Made by a program: the position numbers and the translations under genes. Under the pieces are notes generated by a model. The model was not told the origin of the DNA. It saw nothing but the letters and a program-made list of their open reading frames with translations, and searched no databases. A DNA stretch of 5,831 bases, taken from the NCBI GenBank assembly GCA_050699655.1, contig JBOHFJ010000311.1:1-5831 (forward strand), given 5' to 3'. The DNA is from GCA-003244245 sp050699655 (GTDB lineage Bacteria > Actinomycetota > Actinomycetes > Mycobacteriales > Pseudonocardiaceae). Positions 1 through 4,007 of the stretch are shown here, one piece after another (positions within the stretch are counted from its first letter, which is position 1; every line of letters starts with the position of its first letter).

Positions 1-455
1 CCGACGGCGAGCCCAGCCCCCAGGGACCGCGCGAGGCCTGGCGTCATGACCGAGCGTTCAGGATCCGGGTAGGCCTCGGCATCGGGTTCGGGGTCGGGCT
101 CGGCGTCGGGCTGGGGTTGGGGCTCGGGGTCGGGGTCTGGCTCGGGGCTGGGTTCCGGTTCGGGCTCTTGATGGGGCTCGCGAACTTCCTCTTGATCGGG
201 TTGTCGGTGGCGCTCGTGTACGGGATCACGTCCTCGGCGGCATGGTCAACCACCCTGGCCTGGCGCCAACTACGGCTAGCCCACCGTGTTCCCGCCGTCG
301 CCCTGATGCCCTTCCTCGAAGACGCCCGAAGCCGGGGTGTGCTGCGCACCGTGGGAGCGATGTACCAGTTCCGACACGCAACCCTGCAAGACACGCTGGC
401 CGAGCAGCCCATCCACTCTTCGCAGACCTCCCCGACGGCCCAGATCGGGGCATAG
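1..455 (+). CDS. C-terminal part of a membrane NACHT-family NTPase (5' end outside the window)
   Basis: The reading frame is open from the left edge (first whole codon at base 3) and stops with TAG at 453-455, giving about 150 residues of the C-terminus. It opens with a hydrophilic stretch containing PREAWR. Next comes a long Gly/Leu/Val low-complexity segment of alternating GLG/GVG units, then hydrophobic LLMGLANFLLIGLSVALVYG, which is probably membrane-spanning. A conserved-looking tail follows, with WRQLRLAHRVPAVALMPFLE, GVLRTVGAMYQFRHATLQD and LA. I recognise that tail from large actinomycete NACHT-domain membrane proteins, signalling NTPases of mostly unknown role. The P-loop and NACHT core are not in the window, so the family call rests on the tail alone. 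The last 18 residues (from AEQPIH) look unlike the usual end and may reflect a junction with the convergent locus. Confidence 0.68.
   Translation, partial: DGEPSPQGPREAWRHDRAFRIRVGLGIGFGVGLGVGLGLGLGVGVWLGAGFRFGLLMGLANFLLIGLSVALVYGITSSAAWSTTLAWRQLRLAHRVPAVALMPFLEDARSRGVLRTVGAMYQFRHATLQDTLAEQPIHSSQTSPTAQIGA
70..170 (+). repeat. Low-complexity GGNNTCGG-type repeat with a G-quadruplex motif
   Basis: The DNA encoding the Gly-rich membrane stretch is a degenerate tandem of 6-base units such as GGGCTC and GGGGTC. Bases 113-135 hold four runs of four G with loops of 2, 3 and 2 bases, a textbook G-quadruplex pattern on the coding strand. The pattern may simply follow from GLG/GVG coding. Confidence 0.6.
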
Positions 456-525
456 ACCGCGTGCCGCCAGGCGCCCACACGTGGTGCGTGTCGTGGTCAC
501 CCATGGACCGCAAGTACCAGTTCAC
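456..525 (-). pseudogene. Possible truncated third gene of the left-hand small-gene cluster
   Basis: A GTG at 525-523 overlaps the TGA of the preceding minus-strand gene (522-524) in the GTGA arrangement used throughout the right-hand operon. It opens a frame beginning VNWYLRSMGDHDTHHVWAPG. The frame continues antisense into the NACHT gene, where it looks like shadow coding (Arg/Ser/Pro-rich). The plausible reading is an intact N-terminus whose body was replaced when the NACHT region became adjacent. No family is recognised, and the breakpoint (about 430-470) is a guess. Confidence 0.22.
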
Positions 526-764
526 TGGCTGCCCCACCGGATCGCCTCGGCCATCCGGGCTTCGGTCACCTCCACCAGGTCATACCGAGCGCGCAGCTCC
601 TCCCAGGTAGCGTGGTGGCGGCCCCCGCCCGTGGAGTAGAGCCCGTCTGGTCCGGGCCGCCAGGTGCGCATCAGGTCGTCGCGGACGGTGGGGTGATCGG
701 TGGGCGCGGGCGTGGTGCCCAGCCCGGCGGTGAGCCACACCCGCGCGACTCTGGCCCCGCTCAC
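522..764 (-). CDS. Small orphan protein, paralogue of the gene at 3713-3994
   Basis: This 80-residue protein of unknown function starts at GTG 764-762, which overlaps the stop of the upstream minus-strand gene (GTGA). A much longer frame is open upstream, but it is only the antisense and out-of-frame shadow of neighbouring sequence. From residue 9 the protein aligns almost residue for residue with the gene at 3713-3994. Shared blocks are GLGTTP, PTD.PTV, MRTW, PGPDG, ATW.ELRARYDLVEVT and ARMAEAIRWG. Conservation of the protein between two diverged copies supports real coding. It is hydrophilic, with no signal peptide, membrane segment or cysteine motif. I recognise this as a small actinomycete family found beside XRE/DUF397 genes but know no assigned function. 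Confidence 0.8.
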   Translation of the reverse strand: MSGARVARVWLTAGLGTTPAPTDHPTVRDDLMRTWRPGPDGLYSTGGGRHHATWEELRARYDLVEVTEARMAEAIRWGSQ

Positions 765-904
765 CCGAGCCACTCGATCAGCGCGTCCCGGACTACCGCC
801 GCGGTGTCCTCGTCGAGGATGATGACGCACTCGCCGGTGACATGCGGATCGAGAATGATCTCGTCGCCCTGTTTCTCCAGCACGAGGTTCGCGAAGCCCC
901 GGGG
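532..904. repeat. Left arm of an inverted duplication (partner 3573-3951)
   Basis: Read on the minus strand, this segment matches 3573-3951 of the plus strand across two adjacent genes. Exact shared blocks include a 24-base run that starts at CCCCGGGG (897-904 here, 3573-3580 there) and a 24-base run beginning GGTATGACCTGG. The intervening sequence differs mostly at third positions, so this is an old, diverged copy and not a recent one. Confidence 0.85.
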
Positions 905-907
905 CAC
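761..907 (-). CDS. Short GFANLV-family protein, N-terminally reduced paralogue of the gene at 3489-3716
   Basis: This 48-residue frame begins VPRGFANLVLEKQ and ends EWLG, with a TGA that overlaps the next gene. The shared core with the right-hand copy is PRGFANLV, EKQ, EIIL, PHVTG, CVIILDE and EWLG. The right-hand copy has 20-25 more N-terminal residues. Here an in-frame stop lies about ten codons upstream, leaving GTG 907-905 or TTG 913-911 as possible starts, neither with a convincing ribosome-binding site. The start sits inside a 28-bp palindrome that also marks the end of similarity to the other copy, so the gene may have lost its 5' end. It is cytosolic by appearance. The function is unknown; the family is familiar from actinomycete regulator-linked clusters. 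Confidence 0.65.
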   Translation of the reverse strand: MPRGFANLVLEKQGDEIILDPHVTGECVIILDEDTAAVVRDALIEWLG

Positions 908-932
908 GTGCAATAGATCTACTGCACACGTG
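905..932. repeat. 28-bp imperfect palindrome at a breakpoint
   Basis: CACGTG occurs at both ends and AGATCT lies in the centre. The arms read CACGTGCAAT and ACTGCACACGTG, which pair as inverted repeats with one mismatch and a 2-base (CA) insertion in the right arm. It lies where similarity to the right-hand locus stops and a plus-strand gene fragment begins. It could be an operator, a hairpin or a recombination scar; the sequence does not decide between these. Confidence 0.5.
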
Positions 933-1026
933 GCCCCGATTCAACCCACGACTGGCCCGGCTGGCCGATCTGCGCGACTGCGGCTTGATCACCACCGCCC
1001 AGCACGACGAGATCGCCGCGCGGTGA
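911..1026 (+). pseudogene. C-terminal fragment of a SHOCT-like protein, no start
   Basis: A plus-strand frame ending at TGA 1024-1026 reads HTWPRFNPRLARLADLRDCG followed by LITTAQHDEIAAR. The pattern LxxLxxLRDxGLITxxxxDEIxAR resembles the short C-terminal SHOCT-type helical hairpin that closes many actinobacterial proteins. No ATG, GTG or TTG lies between the in-frame stop at 856-858 and the fragment, so it cannot be an intact gene. Its missing body would lie to the left, where the oppositely oriented GFANLV gene now sits, so it appears to have been cut at 905-932. Antisense shadowing is the alternative, but codon usage and the coherent helix pattern favour a real remnant. Confidence 0.45.
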
Positions 1027-1077
1027 TGCTCGCCGAGAAATGATGTGGGCACCCCGTGGTGACCGGGCACCCGACCG

Positions 1078-1114
1078 CGTTAGTTTCTAACGGGTCCGTT
1101 TACTTCCTAAGCGG
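1078..1114. promoter_or_regulatory. Two tandem operator-like palindromes, CGYTA-N5-TARCG type
   Basis: CGTTAGTTTCTAACG (1078-1092) is a perfect 6-bp inverted repeat with a 3-base spacer. CCGTTTACTTCCTAAGCGG (1096-1114) has 7-bp arms with one mismatch around 5 bases. Both fit CGYTA-N5-TARCG apart from one base in the second, and the same core (CGCTAGCAGCTAACG, 2921-2935) sits in the centre of the palindrome ahead of the XRE gene. The site lies upstream of the minus-strand genes ending at 522 and 761. It is probably a binding site for the XRE protein encoded in this window or a relative. Confidence 0.5.
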
Positions 1115-1516
1115 CCGGGAGTACGCCGGGCGGGGTCGAGGTGCGCGGCGGTGCGGAAGTTTCCCGCACACGCTCACCGCGAGGGTGATGGCCGAGCTGA
1201 TGGTGACTGTGGGGCACCGCGCCCGAGCGGGACGCACCTGCAGCAGCACGCTGCCGCTAGCTCGCCGCGTGCGGTTTGCTGGTCGTGGTGCTGGTGTCCG
1301 CGCCCGGGAAGGTCGATCGCGTCGAACAGCTGGTGCCGACCGGCACGCAGCCCCGTCCAGCTGCGGCAAGTCGGCCAGGATCGCCGCGAGAAGCTGTAGG
1401 GCACCGTCGGCCCACACTGCGAGTGTCCCCAAAATCGAACACCTGTGCCGTTTCCTAACGTGGCCGCACTTCGTTGCTATGTCGGAAGGTCAGTTCAGAG
1501 ACTTTCCTATCGGCCG
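1104..1516 (+). repeat. Three dispersed TTCCTA...GGCCG elements
   Basis: Copies are TTCCTAAGCGGCCG (1104-1117), TTCCTAACGTGGCCG (1452-1466) and TTCCTATCGGCCG (1504-1516), all in one orientation and in non-coding or decayed DNA. The first overlaps an operator-like palindrome. They may be protein-binding sites or chance in GC-rich sequence. Apart from these elements I see nothing coding in 1433-1547. Confidence 0.3.
1174..1432 (-). pseudogene. Decayed WhiB-like (Wbl) gene
   Basis: On the minus strand, TTG 1432 or GTG 1417 opens a frame reading ALQLLAAILADLPQLDGAAC. The sensible continuation, GRHQLFDAIDLPG then TARGELAAACCCRCVPLG, lies in another frame that stops at 1174-1176. Rejoining them needs a net two-base restoration just after the GAAC cysteine. 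The pattern LP.L.GA.C.GR..LFD ... CxxC is what small WhiB-like iron-sulfur proteins show: four cysteines hold a [4Fe-4S] cluster. The first cysteine and a CxxC-like pair are visible. The expected fourth is missing (GRGA where a C would be expected), so even a repaired frame would look defective. I regard this as a pseudogene. The family call is moderate because only short motifs remain. Confidence 0.42.
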
Positions 1517-1558
1517 CTATCAGTTGCGGTCGGTGCCCAACATCACCAGGAGGTCCCG

Positions 1559-1693
1559 CTGGACGACTTCAACGACAGATGGCTCACCGTCCGGTCCGCC
1601 CTTACGAGTTGGTCCCGGACGATGCGTCTTTGTCTGATCCTTTTGACCATCGCCATCCCAGTGGATGCCACCACCTGGATGACCCTTCACTGA
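1559..1693 (+). CDS. 44-residue single-pass membrane peptide, probable CTG start
   Basis: A perfect AGGAGGT at 1548-1554 is followed five bases later by CTG 1559-1561, which opens a frame ending at TGA 1691-1693. The product begins DDFNDRWLTVRSALTSWSRT after the first residue and continues MRLCLILLTIAIPVDATTW. The layout is a short charged cytosolic N-terminus, WSRT, then one hydrophobic helix (about residues 22-38). I recall similarly built small actinomycete membrane proteins with a D-R-W/Y-L N-terminus and a W-S-x-T-x-RLCLILL helix, without known function. CTG starts are rare. The alternatives are GTG 1445, which adds an unconvincing N-terminus, and ATG 1622, which keeps only the helix. 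The strong Shine-Dalgarno at the right spacing makes CTG, or a mutated ATG/GTG, the best reading. Confidence 0.5.
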   Translation: MDDFNDRWLTVRSALTSWSRTMRLCLILLTIAIPVDATTWMTLH

Positions 1694-1754
1694 GGGCATC
1701 CCCCACCTTAGGGTGACTCTACGAGACTGGCAGGAGCTCACCCTGCGAACGACG

Positions 1755-1800
1755 GCCCTGGCCCAGGGTTACGACAATATGTGTAATCGCAAGCCAGGGC
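1755..1800 (-). terminator. Hairpin region downstream of the XRE-DUF397 genes
   Basis: Past the DUF397 stop, GCCCTGGC (1755-1762) can pair with GCCAGGGC (1793-1800) as an 8-bp stem with a 30-base loop. Alternatively CCCTGG (1756-1761) can pair locally with CCAGGG (1763-1768) around one base. The two pairings exclude each other. No U-tract follows, which is common for actinomycete terminators. A second inverted repeat, AGGGTGA / TCACCCT, lies just beyond (about 1709-1745). I see no gene in 1694-1819. Confidence 0.35.
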
Positions 1801-1819
1801 TGTTAGCTGCCGGGGCCGA

Positions 1820-2014
1820 TCAGTCGAACTCGCCGGACTTCATCCCAGCGGTGAACGCGGACCACCCGGCCGCTGTGAACATCAGGGCCGCCCCGCCGGG
1901 GTCCTTGCTGTCCCGGACGGCGCGGTGACCGCCGGCCAGCTCGGCGATTTCGACGCATTTTTCGAGATTCGCGGAGTAGCTGGACTTGCACCAGGCGCCT
2001 GTCAGGTCATCCAT
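1820..2014 (-). CDS. DUF397 domain protein, partner of the adjacent XRE regulator
   Basis: This 64-residue protein begins MDDLTGAWCKSSYSANLEKC and continues VEIAEL..., with VRDSKDPGG and a C-terminal F/W-containing segment. That is the full-length DUF397 pattern: W.KSSYS....CVE.A in the first half, V.VRDSKDP.G..L.F....W..F in the second. The ATG at 2014-2012 is chosen because GAGGAG lies eight bases upstream and the domain starts at once. An ATG five codons upstream (2029) is also open but leaves the domain offset. The start overlaps the stop of the XRE gene by eight bases, so translation is coupled. DUF397 proteins commonly sit beside DUF5753 XRE regulators. In the Scr1/Scr2 pair of Streptomyces coelicolor the two act as a regulatory unit, and similar pairs have been proposed as toxin-antitoxin-like. 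How this partner acts is not shown by the sequence. Confidence 0.92.
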   Translation of the reverse strand: MDDLTGAWCKSSYSANLEKCVEIAELAGGHRAVRDSKDPGGAALMFTAAGWSAFTAGMKSGEFD

Positions 2015-2867
2015 GGGATGTCTCCTCATCTTGGGCTCGCCGTGTCAGCTCCGAGATCAGCTCCAGACTCTCATCGCACCCGAGGGCCTGGTCTCGGAGC
2101 TGGCCGTACAGATCAGACAGCTCCTGCACGTCTCCTTGGTGGTCCACGAGGTGGGCACCCACCGCGTACTCCTGGTAGGCGATGGGCGGGGACACTTCCG
2201 GGTCGAAACTCAGCAGCGTGAAGCTTCCCAACATGCTCCGGTGCGCGCCGGCGGAGAAGGGCAGAACCCGCACCGAGATGTTCGGCTGTTGCTGTGCGAT
2301 CGCGATGATGTGCCTGAGCGCCCCGATGCCGACGCCTCCCATGGCCAGCGTGCGACTCAAGGCGGCCTCGGAGAGCACCGCGGACAGCGCAAGCGGCTCC
2401 GGTGCTGTCAACCGGGCCTGACGCTGCGCGCGAGCAGCCACTCGGCGACCGACCTGGGCGGAGGGCAGCGGATCGATGTGGACCGCACGCGCGTACGCCT
2501 CGGTCTGGAGCAGTCCGGGGATCGCCTCCAGCGAAAAGGTCCGCACGGCAACCGCGTCGTCTTCGACGCCGATGTAAGCCTGCAACCATTCCGGCAGTCG
2601 GTAGGTCGACCACCACCCGGGTTTGGATCCCTCCCGGCGCATCTCCTCCAGCGTCTCAAGCCGGTCGAGCGCGCCGTAGAGCCGAAGCAGGACTTCGAGA
2701 TCGGGCTTGCGGACGCCATAGCGGCCGGTCTCGATGTGGCTTATCCGCGACCGCACGCAGTCCAGGGCGGCCGCCGCGTCCTCCGCGCGCAGACCCGCAG
2801 CCTCGCGCAACGCCCGGAGCTGGCGCCCCAGCTGCTTACGACGCATGGTCGGACCCACCTCTGCCAT
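2007..2867 (-). CDS. XRE-family regulator with C-terminal DUF5753 domain
   Basis: This 286-residue cytosolic DNA-binding protein is the usual length for the family. Residues about 14-66 form the XRE helix-turn-helix (LGRQLRALREAAGLRAEDAA, then RISHIETGR in the recognition region and a leucine-rich closing helix). Residues about 95-275 are DUF5753. Landmarks there are WLQAYIGVEDDA, IPGLLQTEAYARAV, LSEAALSR, RVLPFSAGAH and FTLLSFDPE. ATG 2867 is taken as the start because VGPT before the HTH is typical of relatives. ATG 2846 (MRRKQLG), preceded by AGGTGGG, is a real alternative. It is transcribed away from the small-gene operon, with a 27-bp palindrome in the shared control region, so autoregulation and control of the operon are likely. 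Its 3' end overlaps the DUF397 start. Confidence 0.95.
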   Translation of the reverse strand: MAEVGPTMRRKQLGRQLRALREAAGLRAEDAAAALDCVRSRISHIETGRYGVRKPDLEVLLRLYGALDRLETLEEMRREGSKPGWWSTYRLPEWLQAYIGVEDDAVAVRTFSLEAIPGLLQTEAYARAVHIDPLPSAQVGRRVAARAQRQARLTAPEPLALSAVLSEAALSRTLAMGGVGIGALRHIIAIAQQQPNISVRVLPFSAGAHRSMLGSFTLLSFDPEVSPPIAYQEYAVGAHLVDHQGDVQELSDLYGQLRDQALGCDESLELISELTRRAQDEETSHG

Positions 2868-2906
2868 GGAGTGATCCTAGCGAACAGATCGAGTGGCGAT
2901 AGCATC

Positions 2907-2936
2907 TAGACATATCCTAACGCTAGCAGCTAACGT
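2907..2936 (+). promoter_or_regulatory. Candidate promoter of the small-protein operon
   Basis: TAGACA (2907-2912) resembles a -35 box and TAACGT (2931-2936, TANNNT form) a -10 box, 18 bases apart. The spacer and -10 box are covered by the palindrome, so a bound regulator would block RNA polymerase. On the other strand, TAGGAT at the palindrome edge could be the -10 box for the XRE gene. These are matches by eye only. Confidence 0.35.
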
Positions 2937-2941
2937 TAGGA
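2915..2941. promoter_or_regulatory. 27-bp palindromic operator between XRE gene and operon
   Basis: The left arm TCCTAACGCTAGC and right arm GCTAACGTTAGGA are inverted repeats of 13 bp with a single mismatch (2923/2933) around A2928. The inner 15 bases, CGCTAGCAGCTAACG, match the CGYTA-N5-TARCG pattern seen at 1078-1092. The position, 48 bases upstream of the regulator's start codon and within a divergent intergenic region, is what an autoregulated XRE protein would need. Confidence 0.75.
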
Positions 2942-2944
2942 CTT

Positions 2945-2971
2945 CACGGTAGGGACTTGATGCCCACCGTG
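2945..2971 (+). promoter_or_regulatory. Leader hairpin 1
   Basis: CACGGT-A-GGG (2945-2954) pairs with CCCACCGTG (2963-2971): nine base pairs with one bulged A and the 8-base loop ACTTGATG. It begins four bases after the operator, so it would lie at or near the 5' end of the operon transcript. The loop holds an ATG (2960) preceded by AGGGA, so it could also hide or present a leader start. Confidence 0.5.
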
Positions 2972-2974
2972 TTG

Positions 2975-3025
2975 GCCGCCCGGCCCGGCCCTGCTGTTCC
3001 CCGACTCCACACCGGGCCGGGCGGC
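2975..3025 (+). terminator. Leader hairpin 2: 14-bp all-GC stem before the first gene
   Basis: GCCGCCCGGCCCGG (2975-2988) and CCGGGCCGGGCGGC (3012-3025) are perfect inverted repeats closing a 23-base loop. The stem is entirely G:C and ends 11 bases before the ribosome-binding site of the first gene (GGAGGT, 3037-3042). It could act as an attenuator, a transcript 5' stabiliser or a terminator for stray transcription. A U-tract is absent. The same DNA is open in frame with the first gene (from ATG 2960), which is the main alternative explanation. Confidence 0.55.
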
Positions 3026-3049
3026 GCTACATCGGCGGAGGTGGACTAC

Positions 3050-3310
3050 GTGACGGGCAAGCACAGGGCGCGTCACGCCTGGTGGCGCCGCCGCTACCGA
3101 GGTCACGGGGGCGCGCACGCGCAAGCGAGGTCACGCCTGGCCGGGGTGACTGACGCGGGGACTCTGGTGGAGCACCTGACGACCGGTGACGCCGCGGCTG
3201 ACGGGCGGGGGCGCTACGTCGCGGTGTGCGGCGCCCGGGTACTGCGGGCTGAGCCTGAAACCGTGCCTGAGCTGCGGTTCTGCCCTGCCTGCGTGGGAGG
3301 TGCCGCGTGA
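3050..3310 (+). CDS. Operon gene 1: small Arg/His-rich protein with CG...CxxC motif
   Basis: This is an 86-residue protein of unknown function. GTG 3050 is chosen because GGAGGT lies seven bases upstream and the start VTGKHRARHAWWRRR is typical of small actinomycete proteins; an in-frame ATG at 2960 and GTG at 3041 are alternatives. The first 30 residues are strongly basic (R, H, W), suggesting nucleic-acid or membrane-surface contact. The second half carries YVAVCGARV and then FCPAC, with cysteines at about 60, 78 and 81, a possible zinc site that needs one further ligand. The product of gene 5 (4008-4238) shows the same VAxCGxxV ... CxxC arrangement, so the two may share a fold. It is first in the operon behind the palindromic control region, and its stop overlaps gene 2's start (GTGA). 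Confidence 0.72.
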   Translation: MTGKHRARHAWWRRRYRGHGGAHAQARSRLAGVTDAGTLVEHLTTGDAAADGRGRYVAVCGARVLRAEPETVPELRFCPACVGGAA

Positions 3311-3480
3311 GCGTGGAGGCGCGTATCACCCTCACCCCGGCCGGCGCCGCGCACGTCATCAAGCGGCTGGAGCGGCTCCGTGACCTCCTACCGCCCACCG
3401 GGGAACGGCCGACAGTCGCCCCGGGGTGTGAGCAACCGATGAGCGGGCGGGACACGACCCCGGCCCGCTGGAAGAGATGA
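3307..3480 (+). CDS. Operon gene 2: 57-residue hypothetical protein
   Basis: GTG 3307 overlaps the stop of gene 1 by four bases and has GGGAGG six bases upstream. The frame ends at TGA 3478-3480, overlapping the first possible start of gene 3 (ATGA). It begins VSVEARITLTPAGAAHVIKR, with an amphipathic helix predicted by eye through AAHVIKRLERLRDLL, then a polar Pro/Thr-rich tail with one cysteine. No family is recognised. The two coupled overlaps and the strong Shine-Dalgarno argue that it is real despite its size. Confidence 0.62.
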   Translation: MSVEARITLTPAGAAHVIKRLERLRDLLPPTGERPTVAPGCEQPMSGRDTTPARWKR

Positions 3481-3488
3481 GGCCGACC

Positions 3489-3716
3489 ATGGCTGATAGA
3501 GCGACTGGGGATACGGGTGCGGCCCGCGCGAATCGCAGGGCGATCGGGGTGAGCTGCGCGCTGCACCGAGGTCCCCGGGGCTTCGCGAACCTCGTGATGG
3601 AGAAGCAGGGGGGGGAGATCATTCTTAACCCGCATGTCACCGGCGGGTGCGTCATCATCCTTGATGAGGCGGCCGCAGCGGCCATCTTCGACCAGCTCGG
3701 GGAGTGGCTCGGATGA
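3489..3716 (+). CDS. Operon gene 3: GFANLV-family small protein
   Basis: This is a 75-residue protein of unknown function if it starts at ATG 3489, which has GAGG six bases upstream. An ATG at 3477 overlapping gene 2's stop (ATGA) would add four residues and suit translational coupling, so the start is open. The core reads PRGFANLVMEKQ, EIILNPHVTG, CVIILDEAAA and ends EWLG. A second copy lies at 761-907 on the other strand, and the pair keeps protein-level identity while third positions have drifted, which is evidence of past selection. The C-terminal half looks like two strands followed by an amphipathic helix. Bases 3608-3615 are a run of eight G, a slippage-prone site. No catalytic motif is visible. 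Confidence 0.78.
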   Translation: MADRATGDTGAARANRRAIGVSCALHRGPRGFANLVMEKQGGEIILNPHVTGGCVIILDEAAAAAIFDQLGEWLG

Positions 3717-3951
3717 CCGAGCACGCCCCCGCCGCCGGGCGGGTGTGGCTCGCCGGCGGGCTGGGCACCACGCCCGAACCCACCGACCGGCCCACCGTCA
3801 GCGACAACCAGATGCGCACCTGGTGTCCCGGTCCGGATGGCCGTTACAACACTCACGGGGGCCGCCAGCACGCTACCTGGGGGGAGTTGCGCGCCCGGTA
3901 TGACCTGGTGGAGGTGACCGCGGCCCGGATGGCTGAGGCGATCCGGTGGGG
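3573..3951. repeat. Right arm of the inverted duplication (partner 532-904)
   Basis: This stretch covers most of gene 3 and nearly all of gene 4 and matches the reverse complement of 532-904. Similarity starts exactly at CCCCGGGG and ends at the ATCCGGTGGGG near the gene 4 terminus. The arms point towards each other across the XRE-DUF397 genes. Confidence 0.85.
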
Positions 3952-3994
3952 GTGGGGTGCCCCTCCCGGCCTGTTTGTGGGCCGCTCAGCGTGA
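3713..3994 (+). CDS. Operon gene 4: small orphan protein with paralogue at 522-764
   Basis: This is a 93-residue protein of unknown function. ATG 3713 overlaps gene 3's stop (ATGA), with GGGGAG about eight bases upstream; GTG 3704 is a weaker alternative. Order of features: a short Ala/Pro start, VWLAGGLGTTPEPTDRPTV, MRTWCPGPDGRY, ATWGELRARYDLVEVT, then AARMAEAIRWG. The left-hand copy stops soon after AIRWG, whereas this one runs 12 residues further, so the tail is variable. The conserved part probably folds as a compact domain ending in a helix. Position and coupling tie its expression to gene 3, and the same two genes were duplicated together at 522-907, so they probably act as a pair. Confidence 0.8.
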   Translation: MTEHAPAAGRVWLAGGLGTTPEPTDRPTVSDNQMRTWCPGPDGRYNTHGGRQHATWGELRARYDLVEVTAARMAEAIRWGWGAPPGLFVGRSA

Positions 3995-4007
3995 GGAACC
4001 GGCCGGA

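Noticed and set aside
765..1070. N-terminal extension of the minus-strand gene 522-764 back to 1070
   Set aside because: The added residues are the out-of-frame shadow of the GFANLV gene and antisense of the SHOCT-like fragment. The paralogue at 3713 has no such extension, and GTG 764 has a coupled overlap.
1056..1637. Long plus-strand open frame of 193 codons
   Set aside because: Arg/Ser/Ala-rich composition without coherent motifs. It crosses the operator sites, the antisense of the Wbl remnant and the small membrane peptide, which explain the region better.
1713..1928. Plus-strand frame beginning TLRDWQELTLRTTALAQ
   Set aside because: The first half looks mildly protein-like but has no ribosome-binding site, and the second half is antisense to the DUF397 gene. 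The inverted repeats there fit an end-of-transcript region better.
2113..2616. Second minus-strand frame inside the XRE gene
   Set aside because: Out-of-frame shadow with Arg/Gly/Ala-biased composition and no family pattern.
1986..2909. Plus-strand 307-codon frame opposite the XRE gene
   Set aside because: Antisense shadow of a clearly recognised XRE-DUF5753 gene; typical of GC-rich DNA.
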